64,000 nt of DNA from Periconia sp. R9002 (Eukaryota > Ascomycota > Dothideomycetes > Pleosporales > Periconiaceae), in assembly GCA_023627715.1 (NCBI GenBank), contig JAMAHW010000028.1, positions 348,038-412,037 of the forward strand, written 5' to 3'. Made by a program: the position numbers and the translations under genes. The notes under the pieces are model-generated. The model saw only the letters and a program-made list of their open reading frames with translations, had not been told where the DNA came from and made no database searches. Of this stretch, positions 34,190-44,707 are shown one piece after another; within the stretch, counting starts at the first letter, position 1; every line of letters begins with the position of its first letter.

Positions 34190-37100
34190 CTTGTTTGCAC
34201 GGTGGTGTATGGAGTATGAGGACTGAGTTGTTTTTGCCGTTCTAAATTTTGATGGGGTCGCACTGTGTACAGAGCCGGAGTGTGATGATCAAATATATAG
34301 CTGCGACCTTATTGGCGGCTGCGCCGACGTCCCAGATTTACCGCCGTATGAGAGCCTTGGAGCGATGCGTAGGTATGCGGGAAAAATGATGCGGATAACG
34401 CGGGGTGTAGCGGGGAAGGATGAAGTGGGATATGTCCGAATGTACCACAGACGGGGTGCCTGTGCTGCCGGCGTGCGAGTTATTCCACAGGCGAAGAATC
34501 GTGGTAAGCGGTATTGAGCAAGTGTAAATATTGTTGGATAGACATGGGTCAAAAGCCGGTGGCGGTGGAGAGCAGGCTGCAGGTTGTCGCGGGACAGTGG
34601 TGACAAGGATGACGGGGAGGGCAAAGGCGCGGTGCGGGTGGAGGAAAGGAAGTCAAGTCAGTATTGTGAGGTGTGATCAGGTCATGTCAAGTTGTGTGTG
34701 CTGTGGCGCGTAGGCTAGCCGAGGAGAGTGGTCGTCTTTCACGTGTCGACGTCATTTGCCTTGGAATCCAACCTTGAATCTTCTTTAGTAAACCCTTCCT
34801 TTCGTAGTCGGTCCTTTCAGCCAATCATCGATCATCAACTCCGACAGCAACCAACCCTAACCATACATCACGGAATACTGTTCTATAACATTCAGTGGAG
34901 CAGAGCTGTGCAAATTCTATCGTTACATAAATCTAGTAGTCCACAGCATGGTGCGCAGCTTTGCCGTACTGTCACCAAGAGTTACTTCTTCAGTTTCCTT
35001 TCCCCTTTCCTTCCCTCTCTCCTTCCCTCCTCATCCTCTTTTAGCGACCCACATTTGTTAATCTCCATTATTTCAGTAGCACCCTGTACTTTCTCGAGAA
35101 CTACATCTGTATCCTGACGCCCCAAAGCCTGCAAACAACATTCCCCTCTCCTTAGTAAATACGCATATTACGGACGACAATAAACGCCTCCTCTCTAACA
35201 GGGATCGATGCTCTCAACAGCCAAAAGCTGCGGGTATACGACTATTGATGTTTTAGATACATATACAATGTCATAGAGCAAAAAGGCATCTAGGGTTCCT
35301 AGGCGTCCAGCGCAAACCAATTTGAGAAAAGCCATATTCCCAATCAAGGTAGCACGAAATGATACTTCGCATTCGCCTAGCGAGGCTTACTGTAATAATG
35401 CAGTGCTTTCCAAAAATAGTAGCGCACCCCAGTCACGAAACAGGTAGTCGTTGAGTCTTATTGTCAGTTGAGTAGTAAGACTGAGTTTTGGTATTGAAGA
35501 TGGTCCGCCTTTGGATGGTTTCTTACTTTTAGATCTAATGTTCATACAAAAAAGGTATATATAAGAAGAAGCGTATCCATATATTTCTCTCTACAACTGC
35601 ATATCGTGAATGACGCTATATGCTTGTTCCGGCTTTACTTTGGATGATGGGCATTCCTAGCTGAGGGCGTCTTCTCTGTGCTACTTTGTTGTTGAGTGGT
35701 GATATCTACATAGTAATTAATTACTACTGCAACGATGATACATAATTAAACGCCTTCCTTGTGCTGATTCTAAATGAACGTAAATATTAGTAGCAGTGTA
35801 TCGCATATAAAAAATAATGAGTTACTTGTGCTGATATCGCGAGTGATTTGCATTAATTCTTTTGATAAATTCATTGTCTGTCTAGATTGATTAGGCCTGT
35901 TCTCAGATACGATTGATTCGGTTTACGTTGGAGTTTGATTTAACTGAATCTCTACGTGTGGCTAAGGTATTGTTTTAAGTCTTTTGTTACGTACCTACAC
36001 GTCCTGCCTTAGCTATACCATTAGCATCACTTTTTAATAGAATTTGGTGTATCAAGCTTCCCGCCCTTTCTTGTAATACCTCTGAACCCTGTTTTTTCTT
36101 GTGTCAAAGTGAGGCCCCCCTCGTAATAGTCGGGCAAAATGATTCCCGGCCGATGGACACAGACAACACATGTACTAATAAACAGTTTGTCCGAACTCTC
36201 TCATAATACAAAGCTAGCCCGCCCGCCCGCCTATTCTTGTCCGCCATTTTTTTATGTCCATAGTTCTTTTGTGTATTCTTCTTCTTTTATGCGCTCTTCT
36301 TTTGGTCCAGAATTTTGGTCCGAATCTTACACCAATCAGATGTGACTTCCAAAAGAAATACCAATAGATAGGGAGAGGAGGGCAACAGAATTGTAGAACC
36401 AAATAACTGGGAACAATTTACGTTCCGTGAGTTACTTCACTATAATGGTTGATTAATCACAAGCATGCATAAATATGACCTAATAACGAAACGAATCGTA
36501 CGTGTTCAAATCTAGCTATCTAGCAAATGATGGGGAAAGTAAGAGAGAAAGAAAAAAGGTACAAATGAAAACATCAAAACAGGTAAAATACATGGAGGAG
36601 AAGGAGCAAACATTGATGCGAAGAGTATAGGAAAGTCTTGGTTCGTCCAGCCAGCGCTATGCAATAAAGGGAAGAAGAAAAGAGGTGGTGGTAGAAAAGA
36701 AGGTATGATGAGAAATGCTGCGCCCGCTGCCCGCTGAACCAAATGCAGAAGAAAAAGAGGAGAAGAAGAACAAGAAGAAGAGAAGAAGAAACACAAGTAG
36801 GAAAACACAGACCACAAAAGAAATGAGGAAGAACAAAAAGACAAACAACGAAAAGGCGCCCAATATGGCAAACGACGGCTAGTTAATCTCCCCGACTGTG
36901 GGGAAATGGATCTGTAAATAGAAGACAGCCTCGCCGCAAATTATCCCCGATTGCGCGAGAAGGAGTCGGGCGTGGGTTGGGTGTGGCGTTCGGCGCTAGA
37001 GCTGCCGTTAGCCCCGAGCGAGCTCCCAAACGGGACATCGCAATGGTCAACGGCCATCGTGTCCATCTGGAAGCTGAAAATGTGCAAATCAACCATAGCC

Positions 37101-37279
37101 CCTCCTCCTTTTTGGGCCTCTCGTTCGCTTGGTGACTCGGTATGGTGCCGATGTTCTGTGTCATGATTCAGGATATGGTTTCCAGCTTGGTAACGGTTGC
37201 ACTGCTGCTTTCTCCAAAAGAAACACCCCAGAAAACGAACAAGATCGCGTAAACTTGGACGGGTAGGAAACGGTCCTCC
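34190..37279. other. Intergenic, 3.1 kb, no gene seen
   Basis: Pyrimidine-rich stretches near 34980-35050 look like leader or promoter DNA, but no frame follows. About 35200-36120 is AT-rich by eye and lacks coding character. A purine-rich AGAAG tract lies at 36745-36795. I saw no reverse transcriptase, transposase or terminal repeats, though a heavily mutated transposon remnant cannot be excluded by eye. Confidence 0.45.
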
Positions 37280-37967
37280 TTACTGGTAATCCGGTAGCCC
37301 CATTGGATGTGCGCTACGCTCTCCCGGCCCGCGCTTCGGGATGGGGATATGATGGAAGTTTCTCAGGTGCTCAACTAAATGGTCGCGGCGCGTGAAGCCT
37401 TTGTCGCCCACCCGCGAACAATCTTTGACTGTGCAGGGATAGTTGGGTGTGCTTCCGCTGTGGACTGTTCCGTGGTGTCGTTGAAGGTCGGCAAAGCGCG
37501 TGAAGTTGGCGGTTGAGGTGCAGCCAGGGATTTCGCAACGCCATGTTCTGCTTCCTTGTTAGTTCGCTTGCTCGGTACCAAAGGGCTGAGACTGATTACC
37601 TTGGTGTCTGGGTTCTGCGGATTCTTAGTGAGTTGCATAATGGTGTGAGAGAAAGAGGGAACTTACGGAGTATTGGAACTGACCGTGTATGATGTATGTT
37701 GTTGGATGCTCGTTTGGGGGTATTGAATGGGTACTACAGGGTAGTCCGGAACCGTGATGTATGGCTGCGGCGGATAACACCCATATTGTGCAACGTATTG
37801 GGCGATCTGCCCCTGCGTGTACTGAGGAATGGTGTGCTCATAGCTTGAGTAGTCGTAGGATGTGTTCGGTTGATACTTTATCATGGCATACCGTGGTTAG
37901 CGACGTAGGGCATAGCAAGGAGGCGTTCTTCTCGTGCACACCACTAACTTACCCCGTATCCACTCAT
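37280..37967 (-). CDS. Small two-finger C2H2 zinc-finger protein
   Basis: Four exons, in coding order: 37967-37953, 37875-37667, 37614-37600 and 37547-37280, give 168 residues. Exons 1 and 3 are 15 bases each. All junctions are GT-AG and the sum is an exact number of codons. The N-terminal 85 residues are Tyr/Gln/Pro-rich (YQPNTSYDYSSYEHTIPQ), like a low-complexity activation region. The first finger is CEIPGC, NFTRFADLQRHHGTVH; the second is CTVKDC, GFTRRDHLVEHLRNFH. This pair with the F-T-R-x-x-D-H-L pattern is typical of fungal DNA-binding C2H2 proteins. The C-terminus reads PKRGPGERSAHPMGLPDYQ. The last codons abut a GTAAGG, so one more downstream exon is possible. Likely nuclear; target unknown. 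Confidence 0.75.
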
Positions 37968-40213
37968 GGTAGGCAACAGAGTGATTAAGCAGATGTAGGG
38001 GTTTGAGCACGTGAAGGTGTAGGTACAACCGAAAAACAAGTTCAAACGGGCGACGGATGCTGGAAAGGGACGAAAGGAAGCGACAAGGAGTTGAAGGGGC
38101 GTTTGTGCGTATCGAAAAGCTGAAGAGAGTGAAGGGCGTAACCGTTTAAATGGGAATGGATTCCGTCAGGATTGATGGTTCTCGTAGACTCTCTGCCAGG
38201 AAAACTTGATTTCTCGTGCGTATTTGAGCTGTTTATATGATGATTAAAGCTCTTGGGAACCCTTTCATTGCCACAATGTGTCTTTAATCACTCAGCTCGA
38301 AGAAAATAGCAGCATCTGCCTACAGTGCCGCCAGGATTAAACAACAATGAGAAATGGGGCTGGGATACACAGCTCATTCGTGATGTTGTAGGAAATTTCC
38401 GAACGCAAAACGCCTATTGAGGAAATTGCTATAGCAGCATTTAGATTGAGATCTGGCTATTTCGTGGTTTGAGTGTAGCTGGACGATATGTAGAATATGC
38501 CTTGGCTCACAGCTCGATGGCAATGTTTGCCACGCACGGACGCATTTGGTTCAAGCGCTGGCACAACAAGTATCCAGGTCATCTTAAGGTATGAAGCTAC
38601 CGTGGCACGGTCGATGCCCCTTCCCGAGGAGGATTGGCCCCTTGGAATTGAATATTAGGTCATGGCCCCGGGCGTGCGCTGACTAGTTATGTATTTGTTA
38701 CTAGACTACTAGTAGGTACCGAGATGTAGATAGACAACCCCTGTGCTCACGAATGTTTCCACTCTACACTGATTTCTGTAGTCTCCATTGGGTGCCTGCA
38801 AACCGGTGAGTTTACCACCCCGAGTGACAGTGGGTGGAATGGGGCTGGAAAGATACCATCCGACTCCCCAGGATTAACTGCATCCAATAGTGTGATGCGG
38901 ATTGTTGAATCCCGAGACGACATGTTTTAGGTCGACGGGCGTAAATGGCCCATACGAATGGGTTCAGCCAGCAACCCAAGGACCCAGGGTCGAGCTGGTG
39001 AAGCTGCCGTAAGAGAGACACAGCATCGAATCCAAATTGCCATGCCAGGAACAAGTCCATTTCAAATTCTGAATGTGGAGACGGACAGGCACCCAAGCGT
39101 GGATATCAGGCATATCTCTTGCTTGTTCATGGACCAACCCTACATGTAGCGACGTGAGGTGTGAGCCTTTCCAAAGCATGGGGAATCCCAAAAAGTGAAC
39201 CCCAGTGATTACCAAGGGTGCGCCCGTGGACGGTTCGCCGCTGACTGTCAATCGGGAAATTAGCAATGGCAGCGGCTGGCTATCGTGGACAGTGCTGTGG
39301 GTGAAGGGGAGCACAGCAGATTGAAGAGGCAGAGAGTGTGGTCAGCAAACGCCCGGCTCTAGTACGTTGGAGTAATACTCGCGACCTAAGTAGCTAGTCT
39401 GTCCTATCGCTTCCGGGTTTTCCACGGAGCGAGCGAGCCCGAGCTTATCAAGCCTCGCATAACGTTAGTTGCCTACCCTACCTGACATCCACAAAATGGA
39501 AAACTGTCTGGCAAACACAACACAAGGGTGGCGACCAAGAAGCCTTCGGTGCCGTCTTTGTACCGAGCAAATACATGTACTTACTTTCTTCAACAGCGGT
39601 GTTAATAATAACTACACCAACAACAACGCTAGCAACATCAGCAGCAATGACGATTTACCATCGGATGCGCCTCTGGTCGGAGATTTTCATGACATTCAGT
39701 GTGGCGGGGTTCTTCAGAATTGTAGTCGGTAGGGCTGGCCAATGAGGTCGATGCGTCCATTCATCAAATGTTTAATGAAAGCCGAACTGAACCTGCATTA
39801 TGTAACGCCTCACCTGGTTGCACAGCCATCCGTCCAAACCCAAAGCGCGTCTCTCACCTACTTAGTTGAGCAGGCATAGCTACATGGATGGCCCCATAAG
39901 CTATTCCCAGTACACTATTATGACTTTGACGTTCACAGCACGGACGAGCAATCTCTTCACAGTCATCAGTTTGCTTGTCCTTCTGGGAGCAAGGCGAAAA
40001 CAGCCTGATGCAGGCTACATGTTATTCTTTTGCTTCAGCTGCACATGGTGGTGAACTCGGGTCGCCTTGTTATCTTGTAGTCCTTTGAGATGGCACCCAT
40101 CAAACCACAGAAGACGCCAATCCAAGGCTCATGCTGATGCCACCCATTACTTGCTACACAATCGCTGAACACGACCAGCCCTTGCTTCACCCGCTCTACC
40201 CATGACCAGGTAT
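37968..40213. other. Intergenic, 2.2 kb, no gene seen
   Basis: Promoter of the zinc-finger gene and 3' region of NOT3. Several frames occur on both strands around 38810-39730, but none splices into a plausible protein. Confidence 0.5.
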
Positions 40214-42220
40214 TCAGAGCTCATCTTCCAAGAACTTGTACGCAAATCGGAAATCGGCCTTCCTACGATTCATCCTGCCAAACGTTAGTTTTCAAAGCTT
40301 TTGGAGCAGACCAACATCGGAACCACTTACCAGGTGCTCTCGTAATCGAAAAATCGGTACGTTCCCTGTTCGTAGTCTTCCGTTATCGCCTTTGGTTCCT
40401 CGTGGCGCTGGAACCAAGTCTGATATTGCTTGTGAAACCTCCAGCTCTGGGATTTGAGGGCCTTGGCTGCGAGGTATTGTTGGTAGGTTCCTTGCCGGTA
40501 GTAGAAGGCGTAAAACAGAGCGTCTGTCTCGATGCGCGAGTACAGTCGTGGGTCGTCGAATATCGGTAGCGGCTCCTGCGGGTAGTGGGAGGGGGTGTAT
40601 GGATAAGAATTCTGTGGTCGATAATGGCGTGGGGCTTCCGTATCTACAGAGTCTGGTGCTGTGTTCATGGAAACGCCGAGCAAGCGCTCATCTGGGGGTT
40701 TCGAAGACGATGCCGTGATATCATGCTTGGTAGCTTCGAATGATTCCAGGAGGTCTTGGAGATTAGAGGGAAGATGGTACACCGATTGCTCTTCCTCTTC
40801 CTCATCCTCTGCATGTGACTCTCCATTGGTCAGAGGTGGAGTAGCAGACGTCGTTTCGTCCTCGTCAACCTTCTTCGAGACATCAGCGTCGTCGGACGAA
40901 GTTGTAGCACGCGACAAAGGAGTCTTCTCGTGTGTGACGGCGGCCGGAGCGACCGCCGATACAGCGGGTGATTTTGATAAAGAACTTGGATGCGTAGCAT
41001 CAGTTCGGGGCAGTGTGGCTGGTTGAGGGTGGGAAGGTGCCGGGGAGGTGGTAGCGCTTGTTCGTGCTCCTGTCGACGCTAGGCTCGCCTGTGCTGCACT
41101 CAATGCGGACGGTGGTGGAGGTAATGGAGCAATTCCTACGCCGTTTCTATCGCTTGCAGCAGCCGCTGCAGCAGCCGACGCATACTTGAGCGGTTCTCCT
41201 GGTGTCCGTGTCGGTATTGGCGCAGGTTTCATAGAATTTGATGACGAGCTGGAGACACCGGGCAAGGGTGTATGCAGCGTTGCCAGCGCCGGCAGAGGCG
41301 ATTTAAGTTGTGTTGATGGTCTTCGTGCGCCCGACTGTGCCGTATCTGCAACTTTGGACTTTGCACCGAGACTCGCTGTTCGACTCTCCGGTTCGGGGGT
41401 GTCGTCTTGTATAGATTGAGCGTCTTGCGACGAAACGTGATCCACATCTGCGCCCATGCCAAAGATGGCTTCCTCCTCTTCGAGATTCAATTCGTCATAT
41501 AATGTGTCATCTTCCATGAAATCGGGTTCTCGATTGCTCTCGACGTAATATCGGATTCCGTCCTCGATTTCCTTGACCTGTTCCGTCTCCACATTGTTAT
41601 TCTGCAATGCTCTCTGCAGCAGTTCCAGCTTATTGATGTGTTCTTTATTTGACTCGACGTTTGCCTCCAGCTCTTGTATTTGTTCGGCTTTTGCGGTGTC
41701 CTTCTTCCCTTTGCGCATCCCCGCCTGCAGCGTTTCTACCTCGGCCTCGCGCATTTCCACTTGCCGCTCCAATTCCTCGGTCATATTCTGCAGAAACTCA
41801 ATCACCTCAGCCTTTTCTTTGTCTTTTGGATCCAACTTGGATGCAAGTTGCAGGCCTTCTTTTGAATACGCCTTAGTCTTCATTTCCTTTTCTACTGCCT
41901 TGAACCTCTCCATTTGCTGCCAACGGTCAGCATCCACCTCAAGACGAAAATCGGGGGGCAAATACTGTTTCTATCAGTTTTCTGTGGTCCAGCAACGGCT
42001 TCTTGTCCTTGATCTCGCTCATGGTTGCCCACGTCTTGATCTGGTCGCGCGACCGCTGCAGCTTCTTGATCTCCTTCTTCAGCGAATCCTCGAGCTTCTC
42101 CTTCTGTGCCTGGTTCGTCGTTTGGTGCATCTTCTCGTGTATGCTGTCGAAGATGGCGACCCCCTCATTGACCTTTTTAAAACATTTATCGATCTCCTGC
42201 TGGAGCTTTCGTGCTGCCAT
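40214..42220 (-). CDS. NOT3: CCR4-NOT complex subunit NOT3/NOT5
   Basis: A subunit of the CCR4-NOT complex that deadenylates mRNA and links slow decoding to decay; acts in cytoplasm and nucleus. Three exons, in coding order: 42220-41966, 41916-40331 and 40274-40214, give 633 residues. The N-terminal Not3 domain (about 1-230) begins [17 protein letters not shown] and contains [16 protein letters not shown] and [18 protein letters not shown], rich in coiled coil. The middle 250 residues are low-complexity (Ala, Ser, Pro, acidic runs). The NOT2/3/5 box covers about 500-633: [49 protein letters not shown], then the last short exon [17 protein letters not shown]. It is transcribed divergently from the tRNA deacylase gene. 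Confidence 0.95.
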
Positions 42221-42833
42221 TGTGATGGTGGAGCCTCGTGCGCGAGGAGTGTCGGCCGGCGTGACTATGGGATATGTGAGAGATGAGAGATGCGGATGGT
42301 TTTCTTCGACCGAATGCGCAATTGCTTGCTCCTATATCGTGCAGGTTAGAGGCGGTTTGTCGCTGTCACGGAGGTTGATGCGTCTGGCGTCGCTGAACAG
42401 AAGCGCGAACGGGCTAATCCGCCTTGGGTTAGCTGCAGATCACTGCCAAGGACTCCTTTGATGGTCCGCAGTCATCCCCGCGCTACGCCTGCATCTGTGG
42501 ATTCGGGACACCGAAGAGTGGGTGGATGGAAGCACCTAACTACATAAATAACGTAGCGCTGTACTCGCTCGCGTGTCTTACACACCCAAGCAGTTGCACT
42601 TGGGGAACGAACTAGGGTAGAGATATACATTCGCAACATTATACATTTTACCTCACTCTTCTCTTTCGTGCTCTTCATTTCCCCCCCCCCCCCACATTCC
42701 TTCTTTGATTCTTTCTTCCATTAACTTTCCCGATATCCGCGTCCCGAACCGCAGGTAGCTGGAATCTCCAACTACATACTTACCCAAAGTATTCATTTCT
42801 CACGTGTAAATCACAACCGATCTGGTATTCACC
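42221..42833. promoter_or_regulatory. Shared divergent promoter region, NOT3 and DTD1
   Basis: 613 bases separate the two start codons, which point away from each other. The region holds a 13-base poly-C tract (about 42681-42693) in a pyrimidine-rich leader on the DTD1 side. No specific factor site is assigned. Confidence 0.5.
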
Positions 42834-43697
42834 ATGAGGAGTAAGCGCAATCACCTCGTACTCTGTTTCACGCCCTGATATGGACCAGCTGTATTGCAGA
42901 GAGTAAAGTCCGCTTCCGTCACCGTGGACGGTCAGCTTATCTCTTCCATTGGCCAAGGTTTGCTTGTTCTTGCTGCCATAGCGAAAGATGATACGGAGAA
43001 AGACGTCGAGTCCATGGCTGCCAAGATACTGAAAGCGAAGCTCTGGGATGATGCAGACAAAGACCCCCCAGGGAAGGTAAGCTGCCCGTTAATGGCTGTC
43101 AAGACTGCCCTAACCATGTACAGTGGAAAAAGGCTGTCCCAGATATCGGTGGAGAGGTTCTTTGTGGTATGCTGATTCCGTTCTCGTCGGAATGCGCGGC
43201 ACGAGTTGATGTTCTCAGTCTCCCAATTTACCTTGCTTGCATCCATCAAAAAAGGCAACAAGCCCGATTTCCACCAATCCGCAAACGGTGACAAGGCCCG
43301 GACTCTGTATCAATCGTTTTTCAAGAAAGTCCAAACGCTTTACGAGCCTGAAAAGGTCAAAGATGGCTTGTTCGCTGCCATGATGGACGTGGCGCTTGTC
43401 AACGACGGGCCGGTAGGTTTAGACTACACCTGTCTCGACAATGAGGTACTGCCTCGCTTCAGCAGCCTTTTGTGATCCCGCGTACAACCTACCTGTACAA
43501 TGCTAAGACGTTGCTAGGTGACCATCCAGATCGACACCAACCCACCAAAGATGGAGGATCCCACCGGGCTGGGGCCGAGCGCCGCCGGTACTCCCAGCAG
43601 CAGCACCGCGACTCCCACTGTCGACATCAACGATCTAGTGAACAACATGACCAGGATTACAAAGGAATTCCAAATACCTGCCGAGCTTCTCGAGTAG
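42834..43697 (+). CDS. DTD1: D-aminoacyl-tRNA deacylase
   Basis: Hydrolyses D-amino acids (and mischarged Gly) from tRNA, a cytosolic proofreading enzyme. Five exons, 42834-42840, 42889-43076, 43124-43166, 43219-43412 and 43518-43697, give 203 residues. The first exon is 7 bases (ATGAGGA); its join restores MRTVLQRVKSASVTVDG. Family motifs: GQGLLVLAAIAKDD, KAKLWDD, VSQFTLLAS, and the Gly-cisPro active-site motif NDGPVT. The last intron (105 bases) falls between Pro and Val of that motif. After the normal end (about residue 155) there is a Ser/Thr/Pro-rich tail of about 45 residues ending in a helix (DLVNNMTRITKEFQIP), longer than the bacterial enzyme. Confidence 0.93.
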
Positions 43698-44413
43698 TTG
43701 AAGTGCATTCATTGTGATCCGTCTTCATACGCTGTCGATAATAGATTACTTGTACAATTTCATCCCCATCATATTTAGATAGCCATAATTCGTGATACAC
43801 TCTATATAGTCGCAATGAATTCCACGCGAATGAATACATCCCATCGTTCACACGCCACGCTCAAGTACAAGTAGTCTATAGGTGGGGTGCTTGAACAATG
43901 GTTGTGACACGTCGGAAAGCCTTACTTTGAATACTCTGTTTGATAGTTAGCCGTAACCTCCGAACTCAATTTAGTCGTTCTTTATGGATGGCAAAATGAT
44001 CTAGCGAACACAATTTTTATTCTGGGCAGTAGTGTATAATACAACAGTTCCGGTGCATTGTCATAATGGTGAAGAACCAAAAACCAAAAATCCATCCGTG
44101 ATACCAATCTCAGCAAACTTTTAGTGACGCCAGTCACATCCCTGGCCAACAGTATATGCCAAAACGAAGAAGAGAAATTATCGGTGACACCAGCCACACC
44201 TCATTAAAAAATTTAGGGGAAAAACAAAAGGCAAAAAAACTTTTATCGACACCAGCACCTCGTTTCATTGGTATGATCAAGGTGAATACAAAAAGTAGGG
44301 AACCGATGGGGCCAATAAGCAAACACTCCAGCACCAATGCAATGCATGTAAAATTAGAAGTCACTTCAGTGACATCGTGCCGGGGTATCAAAATCGTAAA
44401 AAGAATCATAATC
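43698..44413. other. Intergenic, decayed short repeats
   Basis: No gene is seen. Three degenerate copies of an A-rich run followed by CGACACCAGC-like sequence lie near 44115, 44173 and 44234, about 60 bases apart. They resemble an old minisatellite just beyond the terminal repeat array of the neighbouring gene. Confidence 0.4.
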
Positions 44414-44707
44414 GTTGTTTACGAAATATCGTCTTCATCACCAGCAATATCGGGATCATCCCAGGATGATACTCCACCAGTGTGTTGTTTAGAACGACAT
44501 ATCGTCTTCATTATAGGCAATATCCGGATCATATCAGGATGAACACATGCCAGCGTGTTGTTTGAAAGACATGCGGTCTTCGTCATAGACAATACCATGC
44601 TCATATCAGAATGAATCTAGGCCAGCGTGTTGTTTAGTTGTTTAGAAAGACATATCGTCTTCATCATAGGCAATATTTGGTTCCTCCCAGGATGAATTCA
44701 GACCAGT
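44414..44707 (-). repeat. Tandem copies of the 3' end of the adjacent coding region
   Basis: Four units of about 70-73 bases start at 44414, 44484, 44557 and 44629, each marked by GTTGTTT. The fourth contains an extra 8-base duplication and overlaps the last codons and stop of the coiled-coil protein gene. On the minus strand each unit aligns to the C-terminal SSWEEPNIAYDEDDMSF plus stop. The farthest copy reads SSWDDPDIAGDEDDIS and stop with no lesions. The two central copies have Trp changed to a stop. Confidence 0.75.

Noticed and set aside
34728..35117. 129-codon plus-strand frame rich in Ser, Leu and Phe
   Set aside because: Its composition comes from pyrimidine-rich DNA typical of fungal leaders. 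There is no domain and no splice continuation.
35200..36120. Possible decayed transposon in an AT-rich stretch
   Set aside because: No terminal repeats, target duplication or recognisable transposase or polymerase remnants could be seen.
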